Part shown: positions 7,720 to 17,079 of the stretch, piece after piece
How the letters are laid out: every line of letters begins with the position of its first letter
Position numbering within the stretch: the first letter of the stretch is position 1
Source of the DNA: Clostridia bacterium
Lineage (GTDB): Bacteria; Bacillota; Clostridia; Christensenellales; Borkfalkiaceae
NCBI GenBank assembly: GCA_017504165.1
Contig: JAFVRR010000012.1
Coordinates: 62,001 to 126,000, forward strand
Length of the DNA: 64,000 nt
Reading direction: 5' to 3'
Translations under genes and position numbers: made by a program
The notes under the pieces: generated by a model
Seen by the model: only the letters and a program-made list of their open reading frames with translations
What the model was told of the DNA's origin: nothing
Database searches by the model: none

Positions 7720-10389
7720 TTATTTTTTAATTTCTTCAATAACGTAGCATTCAATGAAGTCCCCGATTTTAATATCGTTGAAGTTTTCAATCGACATACC
7801 ACATTCATAACCTTGTTGTACTTCTTTAACGTCGTCTTTGAAACGTTTAAGTTGCATAACGTTTCCTTCACAAATCATAATATCGTCACGGTAAATTCTA
7901 AGTTTGCCTGAACGCGCAATCTTACCTTCGGTAACGTAACAACCCGCAACAGTACCAACGTTAGAAATTTTAAAGGTTTCTCTAACTTCCGCTTTACCAA
8001 GGTAAACTTCGTTATAAGTAGGTTTAAGCATACCTTTAAGCGCTTTTTTAATATCTTCAATCGCCTCGTAAATAACCCTATAAAGTTTAACGTCAATCTT
8101 AGATTGTTCTGCAAGTGATTTTGCTTTACTATCAGGTCTTACGTTAAAGCCGATAATGATAGAGTTAGAAGAATCCGCAAGGCTTACGTCCGTTTCGGAA
8201 ATAGCGCCTACGGCAGCGTGAATAACGTTAACTTTAACTTCTTCGTTAGAAAGTTCAATAAGCGATTGTTTAACCGCTTCAACCGAACCTTGAACGTCCG
8301 CCTTAACGATAACGTTAAGGTTTTTAAGATCGCCCGAAGACACTTTAGAGAATAAGTCGTCAAGAGAAACTTTTTGTTGCTCTCTTATCATATCTTCTCT
8401 TTCCTTGTTCTTTCTTTCGCTAGCAACAAGCGCCATAAGTTTCGCTTCTTCTACCGCAAAGATAGAATCGCCCGCATTTGGCACTGCTTCTAAGCCTAAA
8501 ACGGATACTGGGATTGATGGACCTGCAGTTTTTACGTTTCTACCCTTATCGTCAATCATAGCCCTTACTTTACCTGTAATAGTACCAGCAACGAGATAAT
8601 CGCCAACTTTTAAAGTACCGCTTTGAACGAGTACCGTAGCAACAGGACCTTTACCTTTATCGAGTTTTGCTTCGACGATAACGCCTTTAGCCATACGGTC
8701 AGGATTTGCTTTTAATTCTTTAATTTCAGCAGATAAGATAATAGTTTCAAGTAATGCGTCGATACCTAAGCCCGTTTTAGCGGAAACTGGAACGAGCGCA
8801 ACGTCGCCACCCCATTCTTCTACTAAAATTTCTTGGTCGGCAAGACCTTTTTTAACCCTTTCTAAATCCGCAGTAGGTTTATCAATTTTGTTTGCAGCGA
8901 TAATTATAGTAACCCCCGCCGCTTTAGCGTGGTGGATTGCCTCAATCGTTTGTGGCATAATACCATCGTCCGCCGCAACTACGATTACTGCAATATCGGT
9001 AAGTTGAGCACCACGAGCACGCATTGCGGTAAACGCCGCGTGACCAGGAGTGTCAAGGAAGGTAATTTGTTCGCCGTTTATAGATACCGTGTAAGCGCCG
9101 ATATGTTGAGTAATACCGCCCGCCTCGCCCGCGGTAACGTTAGCGTTTCTAATTTTATCAAGAAGTGAAGTTTTACCGTGGTCAACGTGACCCATAACCG
9201 TAACGACAGGTGGACGTTTGATAAGTTTTGTTTCGTCTTCTTCCGATTCGTTAAAGCCTTCAGTCAACACGTCTTCCGCAGTTTTATCGAGTTTAAGTTC
9301 AAGTTCAATGCCAAGACCAGCCGCAATAAAGCCTGCAGTATCGTAGTCGATTGAGTCGTTAATAGTCTTTAAAATACCTTCTTTAAATAAAATTTTAGTA
9401 ATTTCAATCGCTTGAATACCGATAAGTTCGCAAAGTTCTTTAATAGGAATAATTTCCTTAGTGATAACCGCCTTTTCAATTTTAATAGTGTTTTGCTTTT
9501 CTTCTTGGCGTTTATCTTTAGCCTTACGAACTTTTCTGTAACCCGTCTTATCTTCATCAAAGTCGTCAAGCGATACTTGACCTTTAATTAAAGATTTTTT
9601 ATTGATTGCTTTTTTATCTTCATAATTATTCTTTTCGTTATTTTTCTTTTTATTATTAAGTTTAGAGTTTTCCTTTGGAATAAATACTTGTGGAGCGTCT
9701 TTTATAGCGCTAAAAGGCTTTTTATCGCCCGCTGGCTTATTGCCGTTAAACTCGCGCTTTTTGTCCCCTTCAAACGGTTTTTTATCACCCTTGTTGAAAG
9801 GTTTCTTTTCGCCTTGTTGTCTAGGTTTTTTATCGCCGTCTTTATTGATAAATTCCCTTTGCTTGTTTTGTGGAATAAATACCCTTTTACCGTCAACTAT
9901 AAAAATATTAGGGTTAGCGGTCTTTTCAATAACGGGTGTCTTAGGAGCAGTTTCCGTAGGTTTTTCTTCCACTTTTTCTTCTTGTGGTTTAACTTCTACT
10001 TTAACTTCTTCCTTTTTAGAAGTAGGTTCTTTAACCTTTTCTTCCGCTTTAACTTCAACAGTTTCAGTAGGTTTATCTTCTTCCGCCTTTTCTTCTACTT
10101 TTACCTCGGCAGTTTCTACTACTTTAACTTCTTCCGTTTTAACTTCTTTAGGAACTTCAACGGTCTCTACAACCTTAACTTCTTCTTGAACTTCAACTAC
10201 TTCTTCTTGTTTTGCCTTTTCTTCTTTTTTAACCAACGCTAAAAGGCGGGCTTTCTCAGTAATCTTTTTAGATACGCCCTTAATTATAGATTTAGTTTCG
10301 TTTAACGCGGAGATATGCGCGCCTTCTTTGTATAAATTATTTATAATTTTAATATTTTCAAAATTGTCTTTCTTTTCTTCTACACCCAT
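7720..10389 (-). CDS. infB: Translation initiation factor IF-2
   Basis: IF-2 is the GTPase that places initiator tRNA on the 30S subunit and promotes subunit joining. The G domain starts at about residue 399 ([14 protein letters not shown]), followed by [18 protein letters not shown] and [10 protein letters not shown]2N, domain II and the C-terminal tRNA-binding domain ([25 protein letters not shown]) are present. At 889 residues it is longer than Bacillus IF-2 (716). The extra length is a low-complexity N-terminus (about 55-300), first built of repeated Val-Glu-Lys-Thr blocks, then Lys/Asp/Gly-rich. The ATG overlaps the ylxQ stop (TAATG). Confidence 0.97.
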   Translation of the reverse strand: MGVEEKKDNFENIKIINNLYKEGAHISALNETKSIIKGVSKKITEKARLLALVKKEEKAKQEEVVEVQEEVKVVETVEVPKEVKTEEVKVVETAEVKVEEKAEEDKPTETVEVKAEEKVKEPTSKKEEVKVEVKPQEEKVEEKPTETAPKTPVIEKTANPNIFIVDGKRVFIPQNKQREFINKDGDKKPRQQGEKKPFNKGDKKPFEGDKKREFNGNKPAGDKKPFSAIKDAPQVFIPKENSKLNNKKKNNEKNNYEDKKAINKKSLIKGQVSLDDFDEDKTGYRKVRKAKDKRQEEKQNTIKIEKAVITKEIIPIKELCELIGIQAIEITKILFKEGILKTINDSIDYDTAGFIAAGLGIELELKLDKTAEDVLTEGFNESEEDETKLIKRPPVVTVMGHVDHGKTSLLDKIRNANVTAGEAGGITQHIGAYTVSINGEQITFLDTPGHAAFTAMRARGAQLTDIAVIVVAADDGIMPQTIEAIHHAKAAGVTIIIAANKIDKPTADLERVKKGLADQEILVEEWGGDVALVPVSAKTGLGIDALLETIILSAEIKELKANPDRMAKGVIVEAKLDKGKGPVATVLVQSGTLKVGDYLVAGTITGKVRAMIDDKGRNVKTAGPSIPVSVLGLEAVPNAGDSIFAVEEAKLMALVASERKNKEREDMIREQQKVSLDDLFSKVSSGDLKNLNVIVKADVQGSVEAVKQSLIELSNEEVKVNVIHAAVGAISETDVSLADSSNSIIIGFNVRPDSKAKSLAEQSKIDVKLYRVIYEAIEDIKKALKGMLKPTYNEVYLGKAEVRETFKISNVGTVAGCYVTEGKIARSGKLRIYRDDIMICEGNVMQLKRFKDDVKEVQQGYECGMSIENFNDIKIGDFIECYVIEEIKK

Positions 10390-10712
10390 TATAATAATCC
10401 TCCCAGATATTCCACTAAACGCCTTTCATCGCTTTTTAATATTGCGTCACTTAAAGCCTTGTCAGTTATCGCGATTAGTTTTACGCCCGCTTTAAAAGTG
10501 ACTTTTTCAAGTTCTATTTCATTTAATATAAGTAATTTTGCATTAAGTTTATTAGAGAGCGAAACCGATTCTTTTAAAGTGTTTTCAGTTGCCGTGTGGC
10601 AAAGAATTAAAAGTTCGGCTTTTTTTAAAGTTTTAACGGCGTTAACGCCCATTTTTACTTTACGCGCTTTAATTGCAAAACCTATAAAGGTGAACGCCTT
10701 AGATTTTTCCAA
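10389..10712 (-). CDS. ylxQ: L7Ae-family RNA-binding protein YlxQ
   Basis: The conserved L7Ae/L30e/S12e fold is seen in [34 protein letters not shown] and the later [16 protein letters not shown]. YlxQ is a K-turn-type RNA-binding protein encoded between nusA and infB in Firmicutes; its exact role is unsettled. I choose a TTG start at 10712. GAGGAGG lies five bases upstream, inside the end of ylxR, and the product (107 residues) then has the family length. The open frame to 10763 would add 17 residues unlike the family. Confidence 0.85.
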   Translation of the reverse strand: MEKSKAFTFIGFAIKARKVKMGVNAVKTLKKAELLILCHTATENTLKESVSLSNKLNAKLLILNEIELEKVTFKAGVKLIAITDKALSDAILKSDERRLVEYLGGLL

Positions 10713-10968
10713 AGAACTCCTCCTCGATAGCCTTATACACTTCTTCTGAAACTTCCATTTCAAAAGCGTGATTTAAAAGCCTTTTCTTTAAAAGTTTTTG
10801 CATACAAGCCTTATCGTCGCAAATATACGCGCCACGACCGGAAAGTTTACCCGTTCTATCAACGGCAAAAACGTTTTCTTTGTTCTTTACTATTCTAATA
10901 AGTTCCTTTTTAGGTTTTTCACTTCTGCAAGCAATGCAAGTACGCATCGGAATTTTCTTTTCCGCCAT
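10699..10968 (-). CDS. ylxR: YlxR family protein (RNase P modulator type)
   Basis: This 89-residue protein has the YlxR signature: KIPMRTCIACRSEKPKKELIRIV, then GKLSGRGAYICDDKACMQKLLKKRLL. Bacillus YlxR (RnpM) binds RNase P RNA and modulates its activity. It sits between nusA and ylxQ as in most Firmicutes and overlaps ylxQ by 14 bases. A good ribosome binding site (AGGAG) precedes the ATG. Confidence 0.93.
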   Translation of the reverse strand: MAEKKIPMRTCIACRSEKPKKELIRIVKNKENVFAVDRTGKLSGRGAYICDDKACMQKLLKKRLLNHAFEMEVSEEVYKAIEEEFFGKI

Positions 10969-10981
10969 TATAATCTCCTAA

Positions 10982-12094
10982 TTATTCGGTAATTTCATCT
11001 ATAATATCATCAAGTTCAGGGATTTCTTCAAATCCTTCTTCTAAAGCCATTTCTTCAAGGGCCTTAGACTCGCTCTTCACGTCGATTTTCCAACCTGTAA
11101 GTTTAGCGGCAAGTCTAGCGTTTTGACCGTCTTTACCAATAGCAAGTGAAAGTTTATCGTCAGGAACGACAACCCTACAAGACTTTTCGTCAATAGCAGT
11201 AACCCTTAATACTTTTGCAGGAGCAAGCGCCCTAGCAATGAATTCAAGTGGGTTTTCAGACCAAGGAATAATATCGATTTTTTCACCGCCAAGTTGTTCG
11301 ATAACGGCGTTAACACGCATACCTTTGTTACCAACGCAAGCGCCAACTGCATCGATTTGTGGGTCTTCGCTATAGATTGCGATTTTACTTCTTTGACCCG
11401 CTTCACGAGAAACGGCTTTAACTACTACGATACCTTGTTTAATTTCTGGTACTTCGTTTTCAAAAAATCTTGTAACCAAACCAACTGCAGTACGAGAAAC
11501 TAAAACTTGAGTAGTTCTACCCATGTTTCTAATCTTTTTAACGTAAACGGTAATTTTATCGTTGATTTCGTATTTTTCACCTGCAATTTGGTCTTGTGGA
11601 AGCATTACGCCTTCAAGTCCGCCACCTGCAAGTTCAACGTAAACGTTGCCGTTTTCTACGCGTCTTACTATTGCGGTATGGATTTCGTTTTCCTTATCTT
11701 CAAATTCTTGAATAGTGTTAACCCTTTCCGCTTCCCTTATCTTTTGCATAACTACTTGCTTTGCAGTTTGAGCGGCAATTCTGCCAAATTCCTTTGGAAC
11801 GAATTCCCTTTCAAAAGTATCGCCAAGTTTATAACTTTTTTTGTAAGTTTTCGCTTCTTCTAAAGTGATTTCTTTATTAGGGTCTTCAACCACTTCAACT
11901 ATCGCCTTGCAAGCGTAGAATTTAATAGTACACTTTTCTTCGTTGTATTTAATAACCACGTCGCTAGCATCACCCGCGTATTTTTTATACGCAGAAGTTA
12001 AAGCGTTTTGTAAAGTGTCTAAAAATGCTTGTCTTTCTATGCCTTTTGAAAGACAAAGTTCGTTAAGAGCGGCAAAAAAATCTTTATTTGTCAT
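10982..12094 (-). CDS. nusA: Transcription termination/antitermination protein NusA
   Basis: NusA binds RNA polymerase and modulates pausing and termination. The order is an N-terminal polymerase-binding domain (1-125), S1 domain (TAIVRRVENGNVYVELAGGG, about 135-200), KH1 (SEDPQIDAVGACVGNKGMRVNAVIEQLGGEKID) and KH2 (PDDKLSLAIGKDGQNARLAAKLTGW). At 370 residues it is the short Gram-positive form without the acidic repeats of Escherichia coli. AAGGAG precedes the ATG. The gene stands in the conserved rimP-nusA-ylxR-ylxQ-infB order. Confidence 0.97.
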   Translation of the reverse strand: MTNKDFFAALNELCLSKGIERQAFLDTLQNALTSAYKKYAGDASDVVIKYNEEKCTIKFYACKAIVEVVEDPNKEITLEEAKTYKKSYKLGDTFEREFVPKEFGRIAAQTAKQVVMQKIREAERVNTIQEFEDKENEIHTAIVRRVENGNVYVELAGGGLEGVMLPQDQIAGEKYEINDKITVYVKKIRNMGRTTQVLVSRTAVGLVTRFFENEVPEIKQGIVVVKAVSREAGQRSKIAIYSEDPQIDAVGACVGNKGMRVNAVIEQLGGEKIDIIPWSENPLEFIARALAPAKVLRVTAIDEKSCRVVVPDDKLSLAIGKDGQNARLAAKLTGWKIDVKSESKALEEMALEEGFEEIPELDDIIDEITE

Positions 12095-12125
12095 AATTTC
12101 TCCTTAAAATATAGAAATGTTTTTC

Positions 12126-12584
12126 TTAATTAAATATTATTGCTTCGTTAATTTTTGCGATTCTAGTCATTGGAATTTTAATTTCTTTTCCATTAACTTC
12201 AATCGTCACGCTACCCCCGTCGTACGCTTTTAAAACACCTTCAAAGTATTTAGCGCCGTTCATTGGAGCGTAAAGTTTTACTTCCACCATCTTATCAATC
12301 CTTTTAAGAAAGTCCCTTTCAGTTTTGAAAGGTCTGTCAAGACCGGGGCTAGAAACGTTTAAAGTGTACGGATTAGGGTACGGATCAAACACGTCAAGCG
12401 GGTCGGATATTAAATTGTGAAAGGCTTCGCAACTATCAAGGTCAACACCGCCGTCTTTATCGATATATACGGTAAGCGCGGGGTTTTTAGACATTTTGAA
12501 AGTTACTTCTACGATTTCAAGCCCCAAACTTTCCGCGTACGGCGTTAAAAAGGCTTGTATTTCTTGAGCGGGTTTTGCTTTCAT
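12126..12584 (-). CDS. rimP: Ribosome maturation factor RimP
   Basis: RimP helps assemble the 30S subunit. Family motifs are AESLGLEIVEVTFKMSKNPALTVYIDKDGGVDLDSCEAF and NVSSPGLDRPFKTERDFLKRI. I place the start at the ATG at 12584, which has AGGAGA just upstream. The upstream in-frame ATG at 12605 would add seven residues made from that ribosome binding site region. It is the first gene after the PolC-type exonuclease and probably the first of a unit with its own promoter (12666-12694). Confidence 0.92.
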   Translation of the reverse strand: MKAKPAQEIQAFLTPYAESLGLEIVEVTFKMSKNPALTVYIDKDGGVDLDSCEAFHNLISDPLDVFDPYPNPYTLNVSSPGLDRPFKTERDFLKRIDKMVEVKLYAPMNGAKYFEGVLKAYDGGSVTIEVNGKEIKIPMTRIAKINEAIIFN

Positions 12585-12612
12585 TTCTCTCCTATTTCCT
12601 TGCATAAAGAAA

Positions 12613-12638
12613 TTTGAGAGTGGCTAACCACTCTCAAA
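12613..12638 (-). terminator. Hairpin in the rimP leader (terminator or attenuator)
   Basis: TTTGAGAGTGG (12613-12623) and CCACTCTCAAA (12628-12638) form an 11-bp perfect stem with a 4-base loop. On the minus strand it is followed by ATTTCTTT. It lies after the exonuclease gene and before rimP, downstream of the predicted rimP promoter. It could end upstream transcription or attenuate the rimP-nusA operon. Confidence 0.55.
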
Positions 12639-12665
12639 CTACAAGTAAAATCTTAAAGTAATATT

Positions 12666-12694
12666 AGTTTAACATAAAATGTTAAATATATCAA
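12666..12694 (-). promoter_or_regulatory. Predicted rimP-nusA-infB promoter containing a palindrome
   Basis: On the minus strand TTGATA (12694-12689) and TAAACT (12671-12666) are 17 bases apart. A perfect 8-3-8 inverted repeat (TTTAACAT / ATGTTAAA, 12668-12686) fills the spacer and touches the -10 box, as an operator would. Confidence 0.5.
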
Positions 12695-12711
12695 GCGTTT
12701 TTAACTACTTT

Positions 12712-14250
12712 TTAAATATCTTTTAAACTTTTCTTACCCTTTAAAAGTTCTAAGAACATTTCCGCAGTCGCCATCGCGTCGGATAACGCCCTATGGTGAT
12801 TAAAAGTAATGTTAAAATGCTCGCACACGGTGTTTAATTTATGGTTTTTAAGCCCTGGCAAAATCTTTCTTGATAAATACAAGGTATCTAAAGTTTTGTT
12901 TTTCATAATATAGCCAAGTTCCTTGCCCGCGTTGTATAAAAACCTAAAGTCAAACTCTGCGTTATGCGCAACGAATACGGTGTTTTCAACAAACTTAAAA
13001 AAGTCGGGATACACTTCGCTAATTTTAGGGCTATCTTTTACAAGTTCGTCGTCAATGCCCGTAAGTTCTACAATTCTATCGGAAATATGTACTTCGGGGT
13101 TGACTAAAGTGTGATAATACTCGGTTATAACCCCGTTTTCTATCTTAACGCCCGCAATTTCCGTAATTTTATCGTAAGCAGTTTCCGTGCCCGTAGTTTC
13201 TATATCTACGACGGTAAATACGCCTTCTTGAACTTCTATAGGCAACCCTTTATCAATCGTAAAAAAGTCGCTTTGCCTTGCGCTTTCTATCTTTTTAGGG
13301 AAAATTAAACTGTAATTATCGGGCGCTTTAAGCGAAGGTTTTTCCTTTGGTTTAAAATTAGCGGGATACTCGCATAAATGCAAGCCTTTTATATTATAAC
13401 TTATCGCGCCGTTAAAACTTTCGTTCTCGCCACGCATAATAATTACGCTACCAACGTCGATTTTTTCAAGTTTTTTTAGTTTGTTTTTGTCAGCGGTGAA
13501 AAATCTTCCCGTAACTTTTGCCGTTTGATCGTCGACCGTTATAACGAAATAAGGTTTGCCGTTTTTCGTTGCCTTTTCCGTCTTTTCTACTACGACGCCC
13601 GCAAAAAATACCGTGCCTAATTTTTCCAAACCGTCTTGAATATACATTGCAGTATCGTAAACGGTATCGTCAATAAGTTTATAAACGCTTTGCATTTTAA
13701 CGTAGCGCAAAGTTGAATCTTCAAGTTCAAGGTAATTTAAACTCTCTTCTTCGTAAGTTGGCGCTTCCGTTTTTTCTTGAACGATTTTTATACTTCCGAC
13801 AAACTCGTGCGCGTAAGACCTTGAAAGGCTTTCGATAAGTTTACTCATTTCAGAAGTCCTTTCAAAATAATCGTTGATATTTTCCGTTAAATTAAGTTCA
13901 AAAACGACGCGCTTATTGACGGATATTACGTTGACCGTTTCGTCTGTTATCATATGAGAAATATGAAAAGACCTAGTTTTAATCTTTTCGATTATAACCT
14001 TTTTGGCAAGGTCTTTATCAACCACCGATTTTGCAACCGATAACGTTATATCATTAACGCCGTCAAGCCTATCTTTTAGCGTTTTTAATATGTAATTTTT
14101 ACCCTCGACTGAAACTGCAATATCGCTTATTGCATCGACGTGTAAAGAGTTTTGGTCTTGATAATAAACCGCCCCCTTTAAGCGTAAATCTCCAAGCGTT
14201 TCATCTTGCGATTTTAAAGTTTCAAATAAGACGTCACAAGCGTTTTTCAA
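12712..14250 (-). CDS. PolC-type N-terminal domain plus DEDDh 3-prime exonuclease, no polymerase domain
   Basis: The gene stands where Firmicutes carry polC (ispG-polC-rimP). Residues 1-190 resemble PolC domains I/II and about 195-310 form the OB fold (LGTVFFAGVVVEKTEKATKNGKPYFVITV). From about 345 a complete DEDDh exonuclease follows: FTVVDIETTGTETAYDKI, VAHNAEFDFRFL, NHKLNTVCEHF, HHRALSDAMATAEMF. It then ends at 512 residues, against about 1440 in PolC. The PHP segment that normally surrounds the exonuclease and the whole polymerase core are absent. Only 106 bases separate its stop from rimP, so the polymerase part is deleted, not frameshifted. It is probably a proofreading or repair exonuclease. 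The start is a TTG overlapping the ispG end by 17 bases. Confidence 0.85.
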   Translation of the reverse strand: MKNACDVLFETLKSQDETLGDLRLKGAVYYQDQNSLHVDAISDIAVSVEGKNYILKTLKDRLDGVNDITLSVAKSVVDKDLAKKVIIEKIKTRSFHISHMITDETVNVISVNKRVVFELNLTENINDYFERTSEMSKLIESLSRSYAHEFVGSIKIVQEKTEAPTYEEESLNYLELEDSTLRYVKMQSVYKLIDDTVYDTAMYIQDGLEKLGTVFFAGVVVEKTEKATKNGKPYFVITVDDQTAKVTGRFFTADKNKLKKLEKIDVGSVIIMRGENESFNGAISYNIKGLHLCEYPANFKPKEKPSLKAPDNYSLIFPKKIESARQSDFFTIDKGLPIEVQEGVFTVVDIETTGTETAYDKITEIAGVKIENGVITEYYHTLVNPEVHISDRIVELTGIDDELVKDSPKISEVYPDFFKFVENTVFVAHNAEFDFRFLYNAGKELGYIMKNKTLDTLYLSRKILPGLKNHKLNTVCEHFNITFNHHRALSDAMATAEMFLELLKGKKSLKDI

Positions 14251-15280
14251 TTTCTTTAATTTCCTTAATAAATTCTTCTTCTGCTAAGTTAAAAGGCACT
14301 TTTTTATAAACTTCGCCCTTTTTAAATATTACGCAAAAATCCTTACTGCCCGCAATTCCAAGATCGCAGTCTTTCGCTTCGCCTGGTCCGTTGACAACAC
14401 ACCCCATAACGGCGATTTTTATAGGTTTTTTAATATCTTTCGTCAAGTATTCAACCCTTTCGGCAAGCCCGATAGAATCATACTCCGTCCTACCGCAAGT
14501 TGGGCAAGACACAACTTCTACGTAGTCCTTTTCAAGTCCTACCCCGCGGAGTATTTTTTTAGCGACGATAGGCTCTTTAATAGGGTCTGCAGTTAAACTA
14601 ACGCGTATTGTATCGCCTATGCCTTTTAAAAGTAACGAGCCGATACCTATACTACTTTTTACGATACCGTTTTCGTACGTTCCCGCCTCGGTTACGCCTA
14701 CGTGAAGAGGATAACTAGTTTTAGTAGACAAATATTCATACGCTTTTACCGTCAAGTTAACGTCGCTAGCCTTTGTTGAAATAACTATATTTTCAACGCC
14801 GTATTTTTCAAGAGCGTAAACGTTTTTTAAAGCGCTTTCCACAAGCGAAATTTCATTTTTGCCGTATTTAGCCAAAAATTCCTTTTCAATACTTCCCGTA
14901 TTAGAACCAACCCTTACCGGAATATTGTATTCCTTTAAACAGTCCGCCACCTTTTTAATATTCTCTTCACTGCCGATATTTCCAGGGTTTATTCTAACTT
15001 TATCAACGCCGTTTTCAATAGATTTTATAGCCAAGCGATAGTCGAAATGAATATCTGCAACAAGTGGAACTTGCACCCTACTTTTTATACTTTTTAAGGC
15101 TATAGCGTCCTTTTCATCTTTTACGGCAAGCCTAACGATATCGCAACCGTTATCCGCTAAAAGATTGATTTGCGAAACCACTTCGTCTATTTTTTCAGTT
15201 TTGATATTAGTCATAGACTGTACGGCAACCCTTTCACCACCACCGATAAAAAGATTGCCTATTTTTACCTTTTTCGTCAA
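14234..15280 (-). CDS. ispG: 4-hydroxy-3-methylbut-2-enyl diphosphate synthase
   Basis: IspG (GcpE) makes HMBPP from MEcPP in the non-mevalonate isoprenoid pathway, using a [4Fe-4S] cluster. The TIM-barrel half starts IGGGERVAVQSMTNIKTEK. The cluster half contains VSCPTCGRTEYD and AVMGCVVNGPGEAKDCDLGIAG, which supply the cysteine ligands. At 348 residues it is the usual bacterial size. Its ATG overlaps the coaX stop (ATGA) and its end overlaps the exonuclease gene, so it lies inside a tight operon. Confidence 0.96.
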   Translation of the reverse strand: MTKKVKIGNLFIGGGERVAVQSMTNIKTEKIDEVVSQINLLADNGCDIVRLAVKDEKDAIALKSIKSRVQVPLVADIHFDYRLAIKSIENGVDKVRINPGNIGSEENIKKVADCLKEYNIPVRVGSNTGSIEKEFLAKYGKNEISLVESALKNVYALEKYGVENIVISTKASDVNLTVKAYEYLSTKTSYPLHVGVTEAGTYENGIVKSSIGIGSLLLKGIGDTIRVSLTADPIKEPIVAKKILRGVGLEKDYVEVVSCPTCGRTEYDSIGLAERVEYLTKDIKKPIKIAVMGCVVNGPGEAKDCDLGIAGSKDFCVIFKKGEVYKKVPFNLAEEEFIKEIKEIEKRL

Positions 15281-16065
15281 GACTTTATACCACCTTTATT
15301 CATTTCGTAAATAATTCTTAAACCTTCAAGTGTAAGCATTCTATCAATTTTAGAAATGCAAGAAACTTCCTTAGAGATAATTTCACCCATACCGCCCGTT
15401 GCGATAACCGTAATATTATCTACTTTAAGGTCTTCTTTAATCTTTTTAATAATATTTTCAACAAGCCCCGCAAAGCCGAAAATTATACCCGCTTGCATAC
15501 ACGCAACGGTGTTTTTAGCAATAGCGCTCTTAGGCGCTTCAAGTTCAATCATAGGAAGTTGAGCGGTGTTGGAAACTAAGCCTTCTAGCGAAGTTTTAAT
15601 ACCCGGCGCAATAACAACGCCGAGTAGTTCGCCGTTTCCTGAAATTATATCAAACGTCGTAGCCGTACCGAAATCAATTACGACCATAGGACCGCCGTTA
15701 CCATAGCGTTTATACGCGCTAACGCTATTGACGATAATATCCGCGCCTACTTCTTTAGGATTGTCGGCTTTAATATTTAAACCCGTCTTTATCCCCGCGC
15801 CAATCATAAAAGGCGAAATATTAAAGAAATATTCGCACATATGGCTTATCGTATAGTTAAGCGAAGGTATAACGGACGACATTATTATACCGTCTATATC
15901 TTCCCTATTTATGTTAGAACTTTGAAGTAAGTTCATTAAAGTTGCGCCGTATTCGTCGGCAGTTCTAGTATGCCTAGAAGAAACCCTATAAGACGCTTTA
16001 AGTTCTTTGCCGTCAAACACGGCGTATTTTATGTTGGTATTGCCAACGTCAACACATAAAAGCAT
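15277..16065 (-). CDS. coaX: Type III pantothenate kinase
   Basis: CoaX phosphorylates pantothenate, the first step of CoA synthesis. It belongs to the ASKHA fold: phosphate loop LCVDVGNTNIKYAVFDG at the N-terminus, VVIDFGTATTFDIISG in the middle and VIATGGMGEIIS near the end. At 262 residues the length fits. The immediate upstream gene is an ECF S component, which suggests pantothenate uptake and use are linked. There are four bases between the two genes. Confidence 0.95.
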   Translation of the reverse strand: MLLCVDVGNTNIKYAVFDGKELKASYRVSSRHTRTADEYGATLMNLLQSSNINREDIDGIIMSSVIPSLNYTISHMCEYFFNISPFMIGAGIKTGLNIKADNPKEVGADIIVNSVSAYKRYGNGGPMVVIDFGTATTFDIISGNGELLGVVIAPGIKTSLEGLVSNTAQLPMIELEAPKSAIAKNTVACMQAGIIFGFAGLVENIIKKIKEDLKVDNITVIATGGMGEIISKEVSCISKIDRMLTLEGLRIIYEMNKGGIKS

Positions 16066-16069
16066 AGAT

Positions 16070-16654
16070 TTATCCTTTTTTAACGATTTTTATAATTCTT
16101 GTAATTGCAGGCGCGCATACTAGGTTTATTGCAAGTTCTATAAAGAAGTTGAAAGTAACTAGCCCTACTAAAATAAACACTAGTAAATTTTGACCACTTG
16201 CCATACCGTGAACGGAATCAAACATAAATAAACAACCGATTATAAAAAGTAAAGTGTTTACGATAGGAACGATTGCCGAGGCAACGAAAACCGCAACTAC
16301 GGGTTGCTTTTTATTGATAATTTTATAAAGTAGACCGCCAAGATAACCTGCAACCGTACTTTTAATAATGCAAGTTAAAGTAGTAACTACGGGGTCGTTA
16401 GCCCAAATCGTAACGTAAAACGGATTACCGCCCATTATAACTTGAATTAAAACTATAACGCCACAAGCAAAGCCTAAAATAGCCCCTGCTACGCTACCGA
16501 ATAAAATACCGCCTAGCACTATCGGAATAAGCGTAAAGTTTAAAGTAACGGGCCCAACGTTAATTGAGCCGAGCACTGCTTGTAACACGATGACAAGCGC
16601 AAGCAATACTGCTATACCCGTAATTTGCTTTGCGGTAAAGTAATTTTTTTCCAT
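16070..16654 (-). CDS. ECF transporter S component, probably for pantothenate
   Basis: The protein has about 194 residues and five or six hydrophobic segments. Its layout is typical of ECF S components (ITGIAVLLALVIVLQAVLG, then TLNFTLIPIVLGGILFGSVAGAILGFACGVIVL). Such proteins bind a vitamin and work with a shared EcfT-EcfA module, not present here. The pantothenate assignment rests only on its adjacency to coaX. The start is the ATG at 16654, preceded by GGAGG. The longer frame to 16666 begins with a TTG inside that ribosome binding site. Confidence 0.75.
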   Translation of the reverse strand: MEKNYFTAKQITGIAVLLALVIVLQAVLGSINVGPVTLNFTLIPIVLGGILFGSVAGAILGFACGVIVLIQVIMGGNPFYVTIWANDPVVTTLTCIIKSTVAGYLGGLLYKIINKKQPVVAVFVASAIVPIVNTLLFIIGCLFMFDSVHGMASGQNLLVFILVGLVTFNFFIELAINLVCAPAITRIIKIVKKG

Positions 16655-16669
16655 AATAACCTCCAATCG

Positions 16670-16684
16670 AATCCCTTAAGGGTA
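16670..16684. repeat. Short palindrome in the S-component leader
   Basis: CCCTTAAGGG lies at the centre of a short symmetric sequence directly upstream of the ribosome binding site. It could be a weak hairpin or a protein site; nothing more can be said. Confidence 0.25.
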
Positions 16685-16852
16685 TCCGTAAGAAAAATAA
16701 AATATAATAAATATCAAGCCCAAATAGGTGCCTGTAATATTATTTTAATATATTTAATTATAAAAATCAACTAATGATTCACATTTTTTTTGATTTTTGA
16801 GTAAGATATTAGTGATAGCGATATCAAAAAACTTTTTAAGGAGAAAAAATAT

Positions 16853-17068
16853 ATGATGAACTGTTTCGGTTTCAATAACGACAATTGCTGTCTTTACATA
16901 CTTATTATCTTATTAGTACTTTGCCTTTGCGGTAACGGATGCTTAAACGGCATTATCGATAAACTTTGTGGTTGCAGTTGGATTTTACCAATCGTATTAC
17001 TACTTTTATGTTGCAACAACAAAGGTCCGCAAAAACCTTTTAGCATCGGCGGTTGCGGTTGCAAATAA
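16853..17068 (+). CDS. Small cysteine-rich membrane protein, unknown
   Basis: This 71-residue product contains about a dozen cysteines, many paired or spaced as CxC or CxxxC (NCCLY, LCLCGNGC, LCGCS, LLCCNN, GGCGCK). It has two hydrophobic segments near residues 13-25 and 43-53. AAGGAG lies nine bases before the ATG at 16853, and a strong terminator follows, so it is a real gene. I do not recognise the family. The cysteines suggest metal binding or disulfide chemistry, and the ArsR-type gene next to it makes metal binding the better guess (inference). Confidence 0.75.
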   Translation: MMNCFGFNNDNCCLYILIILLVLCLCGNGCLNGIIDKLCGCSWILPIVLLLLCCNNKGPQKPFSIGGCGCK

Positions 17069-17079
17069 TAACTAAAGAT

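Noticed and set aside
9688-10242. Plus-strand frame of 184 residues opposite the infB N-terminus
   Set aside because: It is a mirror of the repetitive Glu/Lys/Val codons of infB, giving a Phe/Leu-rich nonsense protein; no ribosome binding site and no family resemblance.
12606-12711. Possible frameshifted remainder of polC after the exonuclease
   Set aside because: Only 106 bases separate the stop from rimP and they contain a promoter and a hairpin, so the polymerase part is deleted rather than shifted.
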